41,919 bases of DNA from MGIIb-O2 sp964003245 (GCA_964003245.1 CAXFIU010000008.1:1-41919); one strand, 5' to 3'. Positions 17,561 to 26,034 are shown, counted from the stretch's first letter. The notes: generated from the sequence alone by a model not told the origin. A program made the numbers and translations.

Positions 17561-18028
17561 TCAATCTTCTGAAACGACCATATCATTGTGTATTTTCATA
17601 TATGCAACTAATGGTCCTAATAATCTTCCACAATTTCTTCCATGAGTAGTTAATCTGTAAATCACACGAATTGGAGGGCCATCCTCAACAACTCTTTCAA
17701 CTAATCCATTTTCTTGACAAGCCCTTAATTTATCAGATAATGTTCTACTTGAAATTCCTCTTAATAAAGTTCTCAATTCATTGAATCTTTTGTCGCCAGC
17801 TATGTATAGGGCTGATAGAATCTCAGTTGTCCATCTAGAGCTAAACATACTGAAAGAGGCCACTGCAGCATCTACCTCCCATTCCATATTTTCTTCGCCT
17901 TCTTCATAGTATGATTGAAAAATCTGTCTAATATCTCTTCCATTATCTTGCACTTGATCTAAGGCAGAATTGATCTTTTTCCAATCTTTATTTGAAACAT
18001 TCATCCGTGTCTGAGTCATAATTATCAA
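17561..18028 (-). CDS. HxlR-family transcriptional regulator
   Basis: A 155-residue winged-helix protein of the HxlR (MarR-like, redox- or aldehyde-responsive) family. The family core is clear: SSRWTTEILSALYIAGDKRF, then NELRTLLRGISSRTLSDKLR, and the wing ERVVEDGPPIRVIYRLTTHG. An N-terminal helical extension of about 45 residues and only one cysteine in the recognition region (LRACQENGLV) are notable, since HypR/YodB-type sensing uses cysteines. The start at ATG 18028 is favoured because TTTTATA on the coding strand (18057-18051) is centred 26 nt upstream, as for a leaderless mRNA. Upstream lie repeated half-sites and a 14-bp inverted repeat that also flank a divergent promoter for two tiny genes. 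Autoregulation and repression of those genes are inferred. Confidence 0.9.
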   Translation of the reverse strand: MIIMTQTRMNVSNKDWKKINSALDQVQDNGRDIRQIFQSYYEEGEENMEWEVDAAVASFSMFSSRWTTEILSALYIAGDKRFNELRTLLRGISSRTLSDKLRACQENGLVERVVEDGPPIRVIYRLTTHGRNCGRLLGPLVAYMKIHNDMVVSED

Positions 18029-18040
18029 ATGTACCCAACA

Positions 18041-18139
18041 GCATCTAGTGTATAAAATGCACCTTAGTGTATGCTCAAATACTTTCTAATTCATATATTA
18101 AAGGTCATTCGCTCAGTGTGAAAACTACACTAAGGTGCA
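18041..18139. promoter_or_regulatory. Divergent promoter with paired operator half-sites
   Basis: TGCACCTTAGTGTA (18058-18071) and TACACTAAGGTGCA (18126-18139) are perfect inverse complements. Two related half-sites, GCATCTAGTGTA (18041-18052) and CTCAGTGTG (18112-18120), accompany them. TATATTA (18094-18100) lies between and could serve the rightward small genes, with a start near 18123 inside the right-hand sites. TTTTATA on the minus strand (18057-18051) fits the HxlR gene. The layout suggests one dimeric repressor acting in both directions. Confidence 0.75.
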
Positions 18140-18152
18140 GGAGGAAACTAAT

Positions 18153-18230
18153 ATGGATAAATGGTTAGAATTATGGTTAGATGAAACAATGAAAGAAACA
18201 GAAATGGATAATAAGGAGGCGAAATTATGA
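18153..18230 (+). CDS. Small acidic protein, 25 residues, unknown
   Basis: A short ORF with a strong signal for translation: AGGAGG at 18139-18144 lies 8 nt before the ATG. The product starts MDKWLELWLDETMKETE and ends EAKL. It has eight acidic and four basic residues, and the first part could form an amphipathic helix with two Trp. It is the first gene behind the operator-rich promoter facing the HxlR gene. Its stop overlaps the next small ORF by ATGA, the classic coupling arrangement. I recognise no family. The ribosome binding site, overlap and operator context, not the protein sequence, are the evidence that it is real. Confidence 0.6.
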   Translation: MDKWLELWLDETMKETEMDNKEAKL

Positions 18231-18334
18231 GTTTTAGATACTTTCTAGAACTTGCAATTAAAGGCATGGCTGAATATCGAGCTCCTGCCTGGTCCCAATC
18301 TCCAAGGAGAAAACTTAGACTTCAGAGAAAATAG
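18227..18334 (+). CDS. Small basic protein, 35 residues, unknown
   Basis: The second small ORF starts within the stop of the first (ATGA), with AAGGAGG at 18213-18219 placed 7 nt before its ATG. The product starts MSFRYFLELAIKGMAEYR, has a middle segment APAWSQSP and ends with the basic tail RRKLRLQRK. Net charge is about +7, opposite to its partner. The first 18 residues could form an amphipathic helix; no true membrane segment is present. It ends 12 bases before the convergent end of the beta-oxidation gene. No homologue is known to me. An acidic-basic pair under one repressor could form a complex, which is speculation. Confidence 0.6.
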   Translation: MSFRYFLELAIKGMAEYRAPAWSQSPRRKLRLQRK

Positions 18335-18346
18335 GTGTTCGAAGAA

Positions 18347-20413
18347 TTAGGAGTTTGTATAATTAGGCCTTCTTCCCTCGATCAATGCCGACAAACCTTC
18401 TAATGCATCTTTTGATTGGAAAATTTTGTTTAAATTGGACAACTCTTTTTCTAAGCCAGCATTTAGATCTTCTCCTGTTTCAATAGCTTCATTGAGAAGT
18501 TCATTTGCAATTCCTAGTGCTATAGGTGCGGTGAAGCCTAGAGACTTTATCTGTCTTGAAGCTAGTTTTTCATCACCATTAAAATTCTTAGGAATTTTCC
18601 CTGACATTATTTCACCCATATTTTCATTTGTATAGAATTCTTTAGCAAATTTTGAGATTGGGTGCTCTATATTTTTTGGTTGACTAGGGTATTTATTTTC
18701 TGGTTTCCCTTGTTTTGATAAAGTAGTAATTGTTTCATTGATATCTGCTGGGTCAGTCAAATGAGTGATAATTCCCAATGCTGAAGCAACATTTGAGTCA
18801 AGGAAGTTCCCTGCTAGAACAGCATATCTAGCGGCTTCTATTCCACAAATACGCGGAGTTCTTTGCGTTCCTCCCAATCCGGGAAATATCCCAATACTTG
18901 TTTCTGGAAAACGGAATTGTGATCTCCGTGTCCCAATCCTATAATCACATGACAATGCTAGTTCTAATCCTCCTCCTAGAGCTAAACCTGTTGTCAGTGC
19001 AATAGTTGTTTTCTGAGAATTCTCAAGTTTATTCAAAACATCGTGACCATATGATGTGAAATCATAAATATCTTTTATTGAATCTTCACGAATCTTATCT
19101 ACGAAGTATTTGACATCAGCACCTGCTACGAATGCCTTCCCAGCTCCTTCTAGTATAATTGTTGAAATATTTTCATTAGAGTTTAATTCGTCAAGAACTT
19201 TCCCTAATTGATTCACAACTTCCTCATTCAGAGCATTCATTGCTTCGGGCCTGTTTAGTACAATTCTCGCAACTTTTCCATCTATCTTTGTATCAATGTA
19301 ATTAAAATTAAAACTTCCTTCTTTTTCATTGATCCATATTGGTAATTCAAATCCAGCCAATTTTGCATATTGTGCTGCCATAATTTTTGCATTTTCAATC
19401 CCAATCCTGTTAGCAATCTCGAATGGCCCTTCTGCCCATCTTAATCCAACTTTTGCTCCTCTATCGACATCTTCGATTGAACATATCTCTTCTTCTACAA
19501 TCTGAGCAGAAACAGCAAAAACCTGTCCTAATAGCCTTTCTTTAATTATTTTTGATGTTTCATCATCACATTCTGTATTCTCATCAATTTCCCACATTCC
19601 TGAATTAGCAATAGTATGTTTTAGACATTCAGCACCATAATAACGAGTACAATTTAATTGTTCAGCAAGATAATTTGTAGCATGCAGTGCTATTGATGGA
19701 CCAGTCAAATTCATCAAGGCAAAAGGCCCCATTCCAATATTGAATGCTTTTTCAGCAACAGCATCTATCTGAGCAATTGATGCTACACCTTCATCAACAA
19801 GATGACAAGCCTCATTTAACCAGGGAACAAAGAATCTGTTTACTACAAATCCCGGCCTATCTTTACAAATAATCACAACTTTACCCATTGTTTTACAGTA
19901 TTGTTCAACTGCTGCTAATGATTCCGAAGAAGTTGTTTCAGCAGGTATAATCTCAATTAATCTATTTTTAGCCGGATGATAAAAAAAGTGTAAACCTACA
20001 AATTTCTCAGGTCTTCCAGTAGCCTTTGCTAATTCATTTACTGACAAGGATGAGGTATTAGATGCAAGAATTGTTTTTTCACCACATACTCTATCTAGAA
20101 TGTTAAAAACTTCTTTCTTGATTTCGAAATCTTCGAAAACTGCTTCAATTACTAAATCTGTATCCGGAGCTACATTTTCAGTACCTACGACACCCGTAAT
20201 CCGATTTTTAATTTCTTCAACCTTTTCTGGTTTGAATATTCTCCTTTGAATAGCTTCTTCAAGAAAATCATTGATTATTTTTTCTCCTCTCTCTACCCAC
20301 TGTTTTTCACGATCAACCATTTGAACCTCAAATTGTTCTTGAGCAGACTTTTGGGCAATTCCCGAGCCCATGTTACCTGCGCCGATAATTGCAACTGAAT
20401 TTACAGTATTCAT
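18347..20413 (-). CDS. Bifunctional 3-hydroxyacyl-CoA dehydrogenase / enoyl-CoA hydratase
   Basis: A 688-residue fusion catalysing hydration of enoyl-CoA and NAD-dependent oxidation of 3-hydroxyacyl-CoA. The dehydrogenase comes first: VAIIGAGNMGSGIAQKSAQE at the N-terminus, the catalytic His region VGLHFFYHPAKNRLIEIIP and two C-terminal helical domains to about residue 370. The crotonase domain follows, with RIVLNRPEAMNALNEEV, the oxyanion-hole segment GAGKAFVAGADVKYF and the acid residues in LALGGGLELALSCDY and FPETSIGIFPGLGG. This order is the archaeal type, opposite to bacterial FadB, and is used in fatty-acid degradation and in the crenarchaeal hydroxypropionate/hydroxybutyrate cycle. It stands alone here, so beta-oxidation is the simpler reading. 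The start is ATG 20413, divergent from the haem-motif operon. Confidence 0.95.
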   Translation of the reverse strand: MNTVNSVAIIGAGNMGSGIAQKSAQEQFEVQMVDREKQWVERGEKIINDFLEEAIQRRIFKPEKVEEIKNRITGVVGTENVAPDTDLVIEAVFEDFEIKKEVFNILDRVCGEKTILASNTSSLSVNELAKATGRPEKFVGLHFFYHPAKNRLIEIIPAETTSSESLAAVEQYCKTMGKVVIICKDRPGFVVNRFFVPWLNEACHLVDEGVASIAQIDAVAEKAFNIGMGPFALMNLTGPSIALHATNYLAEQLNCTRYYGAECLKHTIANSGMWEIDENTECDDETSKIIKERLLGQVFAVSAQIVEEEICSIEDVDRGAKVGLRWAEGPFEIANRIGIENAKIMAAQYAKLAGFELPIWINEKEGSFNFNYIDTKIDGKVARIVLNRPEAMNALNEEVVNQLGKVLDELNSNENISTIILEGAGKAFVAGADVKYFVDKIREDSIKDIYDFTSYGHDVLNKLENSQKTTIALTTGLALGGGLELALSCDYRIGTRRSQFRFPETSIGIFPGLGGTQRTPRICGIEAARYAVLAGNFLDSNVASALGIITHLTDPADINETITTLSKQGKPENKYPSQPKNIEHPISKFAKEFYTNENMGEIMSGKIPKNFNGDEKLASRQIKSLGFTAPIALGIANELLNEAIETGEDLNAGLEKELSNLNKIFQSKDALEGLSALIEGRRPNYTNS

Positions 20414-20454
20414 GGCCTTGCGAGATACAACTCATCCATGAATGCAACGGCGTA

Positions 20455-20469
20455 ATAGACTCAGTCTAT
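20455..20469. promoter_or_regulatory. Perfect palindrome in divergent promoter
   Basis: ATAGACTCAGTCTAT is a perfect 7-1-7 palindrome in the 96-base gap between the beta-oxidation gene and the haem-motif operon. Its size and place suit an operator for a dimeric regulator, which is not identified. A TATA-like TTATTCAATAT (about 20478-20488) follows, roughly 26 nt before ATG 20510. Confidence 0.5.
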
Positions 20470-20509
20470 GGAGTAACTTATTCAATATCTCTTTCCCGTG
20501 GACATAGTG

Positions 20510-23116
20510 ATGTCACGGCGCATAGCGGTTTTTTTGGTTGTCTTATTTTTAATCTCCACAGCTCAAACCGTTCAATCAAATGCTTCCGGTAAAACTGGAA
20601 GTTCAACTTCCGGATGCTCTTGTCATGGTTCAAGTTCATCAATGAGCGTGTCTCTAAGTGGACTTCCATCTTCAGGTTATGTGGCTAGTACAACTTACAA
20701 TCTAATGTGGGATGGTGGCCCTCATATTCCTGGCACTGGAGGATTCAATTTAGATGCAAATCTTGGTACATGGAGTAATTTAGGTAGTAATGTCAAACTT
20801 GTTAATGGTGAATTAACTCATGATGGAACATCTTCTCGTTCTTGGTCGGCAGACTGGACAGCACCAACTGGAGGTTCTGGAACTATAGTATTCAATTTAG
20901 CAGTTCTATATGGAAATGGAAATGGAAATAATCAGGGAGATTCATGGGATACAGGAAGTTGGAATTTACCTGAGTCAAATGCAAGTAGTAATAATCCTCC
21001 AAATGCCACAAATGTTCGTTATATTCCTTCTATTCCTACTAAAGAAACAGGTCTTGGAGTAGAATATGATTACAATGATGCAGATGGTGACTCAGAACAA
21101 GGTACGACAATTCGATGGTTTAGAGATGGACTTCAGATAGCCCAAATTAATGACATGAAGTCAGTACCTGATATTTGGATATCTAAGGGTCAAGAATGGC
21201 GTGTTGAAGTAACTCCTTCAGATAATGAAGATCAAGGAGATACTGTTTCTCTGAACCCGATAATCATAGAAAACACCGTTCCAATAGCCAGAAATCTTGA
21301 GATATCTCCTGAATCTCCGAGTGATGTAGATGATATTAATCTGAATTACGATTACTTTGATCTGGATGGAGATAATGAACAAGACTCTCAGATTCGTTGG
21401 TATTTAGATGGTGTTAGAATTAGTGATCTTGATGATTCTCTTACAGTTTCATCTCTGATGATCCGTTCAGGTGATGAATGGGAAGCTAGAATCACTCCAT
21501 TTGATGGTACATCTTATGGATTGACTAAATCTACTGGACTGATTGTAATAGGCTCTTCAAACACTCCTCCGACCGCTAATGCCTATATTTCTCAGGGTTC
21601 TAATGCATATACTGATGATGCATTACAGGTAATTGTGGGATGGTTCGACCCAGATGGAGATAATCTCGCAGGTACAGAAATTAGATGGTTTAGAGATGGT
21701 TACCAAGTTTCAGCTTTCAATGACCTGACGTGGGTTAATTCTGATGCAACTGCAAAGGATCAGATATGGCATGCTAGTGTAAGAGTATCAGATTCATTAG
21801 TGTGGTCTGAATGGGTTGATGCGGATAGTATCACTATACTGAATAGTCCCCCTGAAGTTACTTCTATAACCATGCTTCCTGAAGGTAATCTCACTGCTAA
21901 TCAAGATCTAACAGTGGTTTGGGAACAATTTGATTTAGATGGTGATTTAGAGTCAGGTAGTGAAATATATTGGATGGTAAATGGTGAAAGAGAACCAGAT
22001 TTTGATGGTCTAATAACTATACCTTCTGAATCAGTATATCGTGATCAACATTGGTCTGTCCAAGTAATCCCTCGTGATGGAGAGGATTTAGGAAGTTCAA
22101 TGACCACTCCATCTAGGGTCATAATGAATGGAGCTCCTGCAACTCCAACTATATCTCTCGGTTCAGGTACTACTGGATACTTAGGGGCTCCAGATTCATT
22201 CCCTCAACTCGGAATTGCAAATTCTTTAGAAGATCTAGTAGTACTAGCCTCTTCTTTAGATCCTGATAATGAACCCCTATTCTTTGATGTAATTTGGTAT
22301 AGGAATGGTTATCAGGTTTCTGATTTAGATGGAGAATCGTTAGTTCCTTCTGAAAGATTAGAACCAGGGCAAATTTGGGAAGTACAAATTATTGCTAGAG
22401 ATCCTTGGGGATTAACTTCTCAATCATCTGCAATTGTTGAGATATCAAATTTACCACCCATACCTTCTTGGTCTACCATTCCAGAGATTTCGATATCTGG
22501 TTCAATGATTATGTTTGATGGTTCTTCTTCATTAGATCCTGATGGTACTGTGAATAATTGGTTATGGCAAATAAATGGGCAATCATTTTCTGGATCTAGC
22601 GTTAAGGTATTATTGGGCGAAGGCACTCATACCGTTAGGTTGACAGTTACAGATAATCTTGACTCATCTATCACAATAGAAGGTTTATTTTCTCTTGGTC
22701 CAGTTTCTATGGTTAGCAATCTAAATTCAGATATTAGTAAAACAGACATTGAATTAAGTTGGTCGGGTAATGCTGAAGAATACCGGATTTATCGTTCATC
22801 TTATTCAACTGAAATATTAGATCAGATGCAATTAGTTGGCATTACTAGCGAAAATAGTTGGAATGAGGTCGCACCTATTGCTTCGAATTTATACTATGCT
22901 GTGACTATGGTCGTAGGAGATAATGAAATATTGTGGCTAGATAATGAAACAAATGTTGTTCCAGTAGATGCCTCATCTGTTGTTAATCATGTGGATAATT
23001 CTCCAACTGGTTCAATCACAGTCTTGTCAATTCCTCTAACTTTAATATTCTTGATTTTAGCAGTTTCTAGCTTGGTTATTAGTTTACAAGATAAGAAAAG
23101 GAGGTCACAATCATGA
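20510..23116 (+). CDS. Exported membrane-anchored protein: N-terminal Reeler-like haem-motif domain and Ig/PKD-like repeats
   Basis: An exported protein of 868 residues. After a signal peptide (to about residue 23) comes TSGCSCHGSS, with Cys36, Cys38 and His39: a CX1CH motif where bacterial Reeler/choice-of-anchor proteins carry CXXCH. A beta domain follows to about residue 160. Then come about five copies of a roughly 100-residue repeat marked by DxDGDxExGxxIRWFxDG and a Trp near QxWxVxVTPxD, and a PKD-like copy (FDGSSSLDPDGTVNNWLWQI). One C-terminal helix (ITVLSIPLTLIFLILAVSSL) and the basic tail KDKKRR-like end anchor it outside. ATG 20510 is preferred over GTG 20498. It heads a three-gene operon whose next start overlaps its stop. 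Electron transfer is inferred; structural adhesion is the alternative. Confidence 0.8.
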   Translation: MSRRIAVFLVVLFLISTAQTVQSNASGKTGSSTSGCSCHGSSSSMSVSLSGLPSSGYVASTTYNLMWDGGPHIPGTGGFNLDANLGTWSNLGSNVKLVNGELTHDGTSSRSWSADWTAPTGGSGTIVFNLAVLYGNGNGNNQGDSWDTGSWNLPESNASSNNPPNATNVRYIPSIPTKETGLGVEYDYNDADGDSEQGTTIRWFRDGLQIAQINDMKSVPDIWISKGQEWRVEVTPSDNEDQGDTVSLNPIIIENTVPIARNLEISPESPSDVDDINLNYDYFDLDGDNEQDSQIRWYLDGVRISDLDDSLTVSSLMIRSGDEWEARITPFDGTSYGLTKSTGLIVIGSSNTPPTANAYISQGSNAYTDDALQVIVGWFDPDGDNLAGTEIRWFRDGYQVSAFNDLTWVNSDATAKDQIWHASVRVSDSLVWSEWVDADSITILNSPPEVTSITMLPEGNLTANQDLTVVWEQFDLDGDLESGSEIYWMVNGEREPDFDGLITIPSESVYRDQHWSVQVIPRDGEDLGSSMTTPSRVIMNGAPATPTISLGSGTTGYLGAPDSFPQLGIANSLEDLVVLASSLDPDNEPLFFDVIWYRNGYQVSDLDGESLVPSERLEPGQIWEVQIIARDPWGLTSQSSAIVEISNLPPIPSWSTIPEISISGSMIMFDGSSSLDPDGTVNNWLWQINGQSFSGSSVKVLLGEGTHTVRLTVTDNLDSSITIEGLFSLGPVSMVSNLNSDISKTDIELSWSGNAEEYRIYRSSYSTEILDQMQLVGITSENSWNEVAPIASNLYYAVTMVVGDNEILWLDNETNVVPVDASSVVNHVDNSPTGSITVLSIPLTLIFLILAVSSLVISLQDKKRRSQS

Positions 23117-24237
23117 AATCAAGAATAATCACGCTGAGTGCAATTCTAGTTCTACTATTAGCAACCTCTTCCGGAGTAGCTAATCCTGGAGGCAAAGGAG
23201 ATAGTGACAGAGACTATACTTGTGGAGGATCCTGTCATGGAGATCCAAGTCTATCTTCAACTTCCTCAGCAATAATTGATGTAGAAATGTCTTCCACAGC
23301 TTATTCTAGTACAACCACTGAGATATCTGTCTCTATTAGTAATCTAGATACATCTGATAATGGCTTAGTTGGTATATTCTTACTCAGTTCTAAGAATGGA
23401 AATGATGACCATCCAGAAGATTATGGTTGGACAATAATACAAGATCCAAATGGGGGACTTTCAAATTACGTTGAAGTTGTATCTTCTGATAATCGAGCTT
23501 CTGTTAGTTGGGTATTATTAGCTCCAGATGATTTAGGGCCAAAAGAAATTTATGTTTCAATTCATCACGGTAGTTATTACAATCATAATAATAAAGCATT
23601 CATAGGCGAAACTGAAGGTATTACTGTTAATATTGAGCCTATTCCAGAAAATTATCCTACTCTCGCTGAAGGTTGGACATCTCCTGAAGAAAGAATATCT
23701 GGAGATTCATCAACAATTAAAATTAGAACTGTTAATACCGAATCTCTTACTGTTTATTGGAGACTTTCAGGTGAGACTAGATCACATGAAGCGACTGTTG
23801 AGATGGTAGCAGATCAGGAATGGGAAGTGTCACTCCCTGCAACTCTTGGAGATACAAGGATTGAGTATCAAATGGTTGCATCAATGGGCGATTTTAGTAA
23901 TACCATGCCGTGGTTATCTATGGGTACATCTGAGCCATATTTTGATGGCACCTCATTAGGAGCAAATTTACAATCAATCTCATTCGCTCTGATAATCTTG
24001 GGATTCATGGTTTCATTACAATCTTGGTTTGCACCAAGAGGTGTCGATAAAATCATTGATAATACTGAAGAAGTTGAAAAATCAATCATCGTAAATCAAG
24101 AATCATCTGTTACTGAATTAGATGATGAGTATTGGTCAAGACTCATAAAATCAGAAGAGAATCCTGGCTGGTTATGGGATCCAATGGAGAATGAATGGGT
24201 AGCAGATCCTGCAGTATCTTTGGGAGGTGATGAATGA
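23113..24237 (+). CDS. Exported membrane-anchored protein with CX3CH motif
   Basis: A 374-residue relative of the upstream protein's first domain. The signal peptide covers about residues 1-24. RDYTCGGSCHGD follows, placing Cys37, Cys41 and His42 in a CX3CH motif. The beta domain contains HHGSYYNHNNKAFIG, where extra His residues could be haem ligands. A second extracellular domain (about residues 185-275) resembles the metal-free part of fibronectin-like folds only loosely. One membrane helix lies near residues 285-303. A short cytoplasmic tail ends GWLWDPMENEWVADP, a Trp-rich motif. The ATG overlaps the previous stop (ATGA) and has GGAGG at 23100-23104. Close coupling suggests the two proteins act together. 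Haem attachment is not proven; the cysteines might instead form a disulfide or bind a metal. Confidence 0.75.
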   Translation: MKSRIITLSAILVLLLATSSGVANPGGKGDSDRDYTCGGSCHGDPSLSSTSSAIIDVEMSSTAYSSTTTEISVSISNLDTSDNGLVGIFLLSSKNGNDDHPEDYGWTIIQDPNGGLSNYVEVVSSDNRASVSWVLLAPDDLGPKEIYVSIHHGSYYNHNNKAFIGETEGITVNIEPIPENYPTLAEGWTSPEERISGDSSTIKIRTVNTESLTVYWRLSGETRSHEATVEMVADQEWEVSLPATLGDTRIEYQMVASMGDFSNTMPWLSMGTSEPYFDGTSLGANLQSISFALIILGFMVSLQSWFAPRGVDKIIDNTEEVEKSIIVNQESSVTELDDEYWSRLIKSEENPGWLWDPMENEWVADPAVSLGGDE

Positions 24238-24809
24238 TGTTTATGACTGCATTACATCATCTTGTAGTAGGGTTAGTAGCTGGTTCAGGCGTTATGATGG
24301 GTATTTGTGCGATTCTTGTATGGCTTTCTTCATATATTTCAAATCTTGAATCATCAAAGCTCACTTTGGATAGGGCAGCATACGTTGCATCAATTTTTAC
24401 AATGATAGTAATTCCTTTAGCGATGATTTCAGGAAATTATTCCTCTACTAATTCTGGAGGTGCAATCTTTTACAATAAATTTCTTTTCTCAGGCATAGCC
24501 TTCGGTTTTAGTGCTTCATATTTTGTAGGAAGGGTAAGATTTGGACCAGAAGTTTGGGATCACTCCTCTTTATCCAATTTACAGATGATCTCTGCCTCAT
24601 TTGCACTTACCTCGATAATAATACTAGGGTCTATAGGATCTAAGATTACTTTGGGAGAATCTACCTTAGATATTTTCCCATTTTGGCCTGATTTTATGAA
24701 TTCTATAGTAATTAATCAGTGGTTTAGTATATTATTAGTAATCTTTGGACTTATCTCGGTAGTAATTTCTCTAAGATCGAGTTCAATCAAAGTTTCTTTT
24801 AATGATTAA
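24234..24809 (+). CDS. Polytopic membrane protein of haem-motif operon, unknown
   Basis: A 191-residue membrane protein with five likely membrane segments: LVVGLVAGSGVMMGICAILV, AAYVASIFTMIVIPLAMISG, FLFSGIAFGFSASYFVGRV, a long one around ISASFALTSIIILGSIGS and the last near WFSILLVIFGLISVVISLRS. A His pair opens the first helix (TALHHLVVG), which could bind haem or metal, but no second His sits in the facing helices at a cytochrome b spacing that I can see. The start codon overlaps the previous stop (ATGATG) behind a near-perfect SD, GGGAGGTGA, at 24222-24230. The strong coupling implies that it is a membrane partner of the two CXnCH proteins. I do not recognise its family. Confidence 0.75.
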   Translation: MMFMTALHHLVVGLVAGSGVMMGICAILVWLSSYISNLESSKLTLDRAAYVASIFTMIVIPLAMISGNYSSTNSGGAIFYNKFLFSGIAFGFSASYFVGRVRFGPEVWDHSSLSNLQMISASFALTSIIILGSIGSKITLGESTLDIFPFWPDFMNSIVINQWFSILLVIFGLISVVISLRSSSIKVSFND

Positions 24810-24810
24810 A

Positions 24811-26034
24811 TTAGTTTTTGAGTTTCTTGTAAATATCGTAAATTCTTTCTGTATGTTTTTCACAACTCAAATCAAGAAATTTGATTTTTTCTTTACCTGC
24901 CTCGGACCATCTAATTCTATTCTCGTTATTTTCGGCATCTTTCAGGGCGGAATGCCAATCTTCTCTCTGTTCTCTTGCAACTAGTCTTCCATTCTCTTTA
25001 TCTACGATTGTATCTTTGAATCCTCCTTCATTAACATAAATTGCAGGAGTACCAACAGCGAATGCTTCGATAGGAGTTAATCCAAACGGTTCTCCATGAG
25101 CTAAACTTATGCTAGCTCTTGCGTTTCTCAATACAATTGCCAATTCATTTTGTGTTAATCTTGGGGCAAACCATACCTTAACTTTACATGATTCAGCATG
25201 TTCTTCTAGTAGACGAATATCTTCTTTATTTCCTCCACCAATGTGTGCTAGAGAAAGATTAGTTTTTTCAAGAATTGAGATAGTCTCCCAAGTTCCTTTG
25301 ACCCAACTAGCCTTACCAATATTTACAACATAGGGACTGTCTAACTTGATAAATTCACTATCTCCCTCATTCTTACTGAAGTCTTCTAAATCAATACTTG
25401 GCCATAACAATCCTGCATCAATATTGTATATTTCTTTTATTCTAGATACTGTATACTTTGAATTACCACTAATGGAAGATTTTTCTCTAGAATTAAAACT
25501 CTTAATCCGCAATATATCTCTTTTTCTTGCTCTAGACAATAGGGTTTTAGTCAATCCAATATTTCTTTTTGGTCGACCATTTACTTTCATGTGTAGAACA
25601 TCTTCATGCAATCCTCTGTGAGGTTCAAGAAGATGAAGATGAACAGGAATTGAACTAGGTATCAAGTCAATAATTGACATAGAACCATCTCCACTAACAA
25701 TATGGATGAAGTCTGATTTCTCAATTACAGAATCTAAACCTTCAATTTCTTTCCAGGCTTTCAGACTTGAATCTTTATCGAGAATAATTGACAGAGGATC
25801 ATCTGAGATAATCCATGAGTTATCTGGAGTCATTAGTTCAAAGTCCATTTCTCTACAAATTGATTCCAATTCATCAACAGGGTCAAGTGTTGCAACTTTA
25901 ACGACGAATTTTTCTGAAAGAAAGGGAATATTTCTTATCAAATCTCTTTCTGCACCTCCCATTGCCGAAAAACAGCCTTTTACGACCAATAGCCGCGGTT
26001 TCGCAGCCGAACTTGACCCCGCATAACTAGACAT
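24811..26034 (-). CDS. Glycosyltransferase, GT4-like (GT-B fold)
   Basis: A 407-residue transferase that would move a sugar from a nucleotide donor to a lipid or polysaccharide acceptor at the cytoplasmic face of the membrane. The N-terminal half begins LLVVKGCFSAMGGAERDLIR, the usual GG-containing acceptor-side loop. The donor half has YVVNIGKASWVKGTWETISI near residue 235 and the conserved EX7E motif in HGEPFGLTPIEAFAVGTPAI near 320. The start is ATG 26034, divergent from a second glycosyltransferase. It converges with the membrane-protein gene of the haem-motif operon, one base apart. Surface glycan or protein glycosylation is likely; the donor and acceptor are unknown. Confidence 0.9.
   Translation of the reverse strand: MSSYAGSSSAAKPRLLVVKGCFSAMGGAERDLIRNIPFLSEKFVVKVATLDPVDELESICREMDFELMTPDNSWIISDDPLSIILDKDSSLKAWKEIEGLDSVIEKSDFIHIVSGDGSMSIIDLIPSSIPVHLHLLEPHRGLHEDVLHMKVNGRPKRNIGLTKTLLSRARKRDILRIKSFNSREKSSISGNSKYTVSRIKEIYNIDAGLLWPSIDLEDFSKNEGDSEFIKLDSPYVVNIGKASWVKGTWETISILEKTNLSLAHIGGGNKEDIRLLEEHAESCKVKVWFAPRLTQNELAIVLRNARASISLAHGEPFGLTPIEAFAVGTPAIYVNEGGFKDTIVDKENGRLVAREQREDWHSALKDAENNENRIRWSEAGKEKIKFLDLSCEKHTERIYDIYKKLKN

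Noticed and set aside
18153..18334. Naming the two tiny genes a toxin-antitoxin module
   Set aside because: Acidic-then-basic order and coupling fit loosely, but the proteins are far shorter than known type II pairs, have no recognisable fold, and the regulator is a separate HxlR protein.
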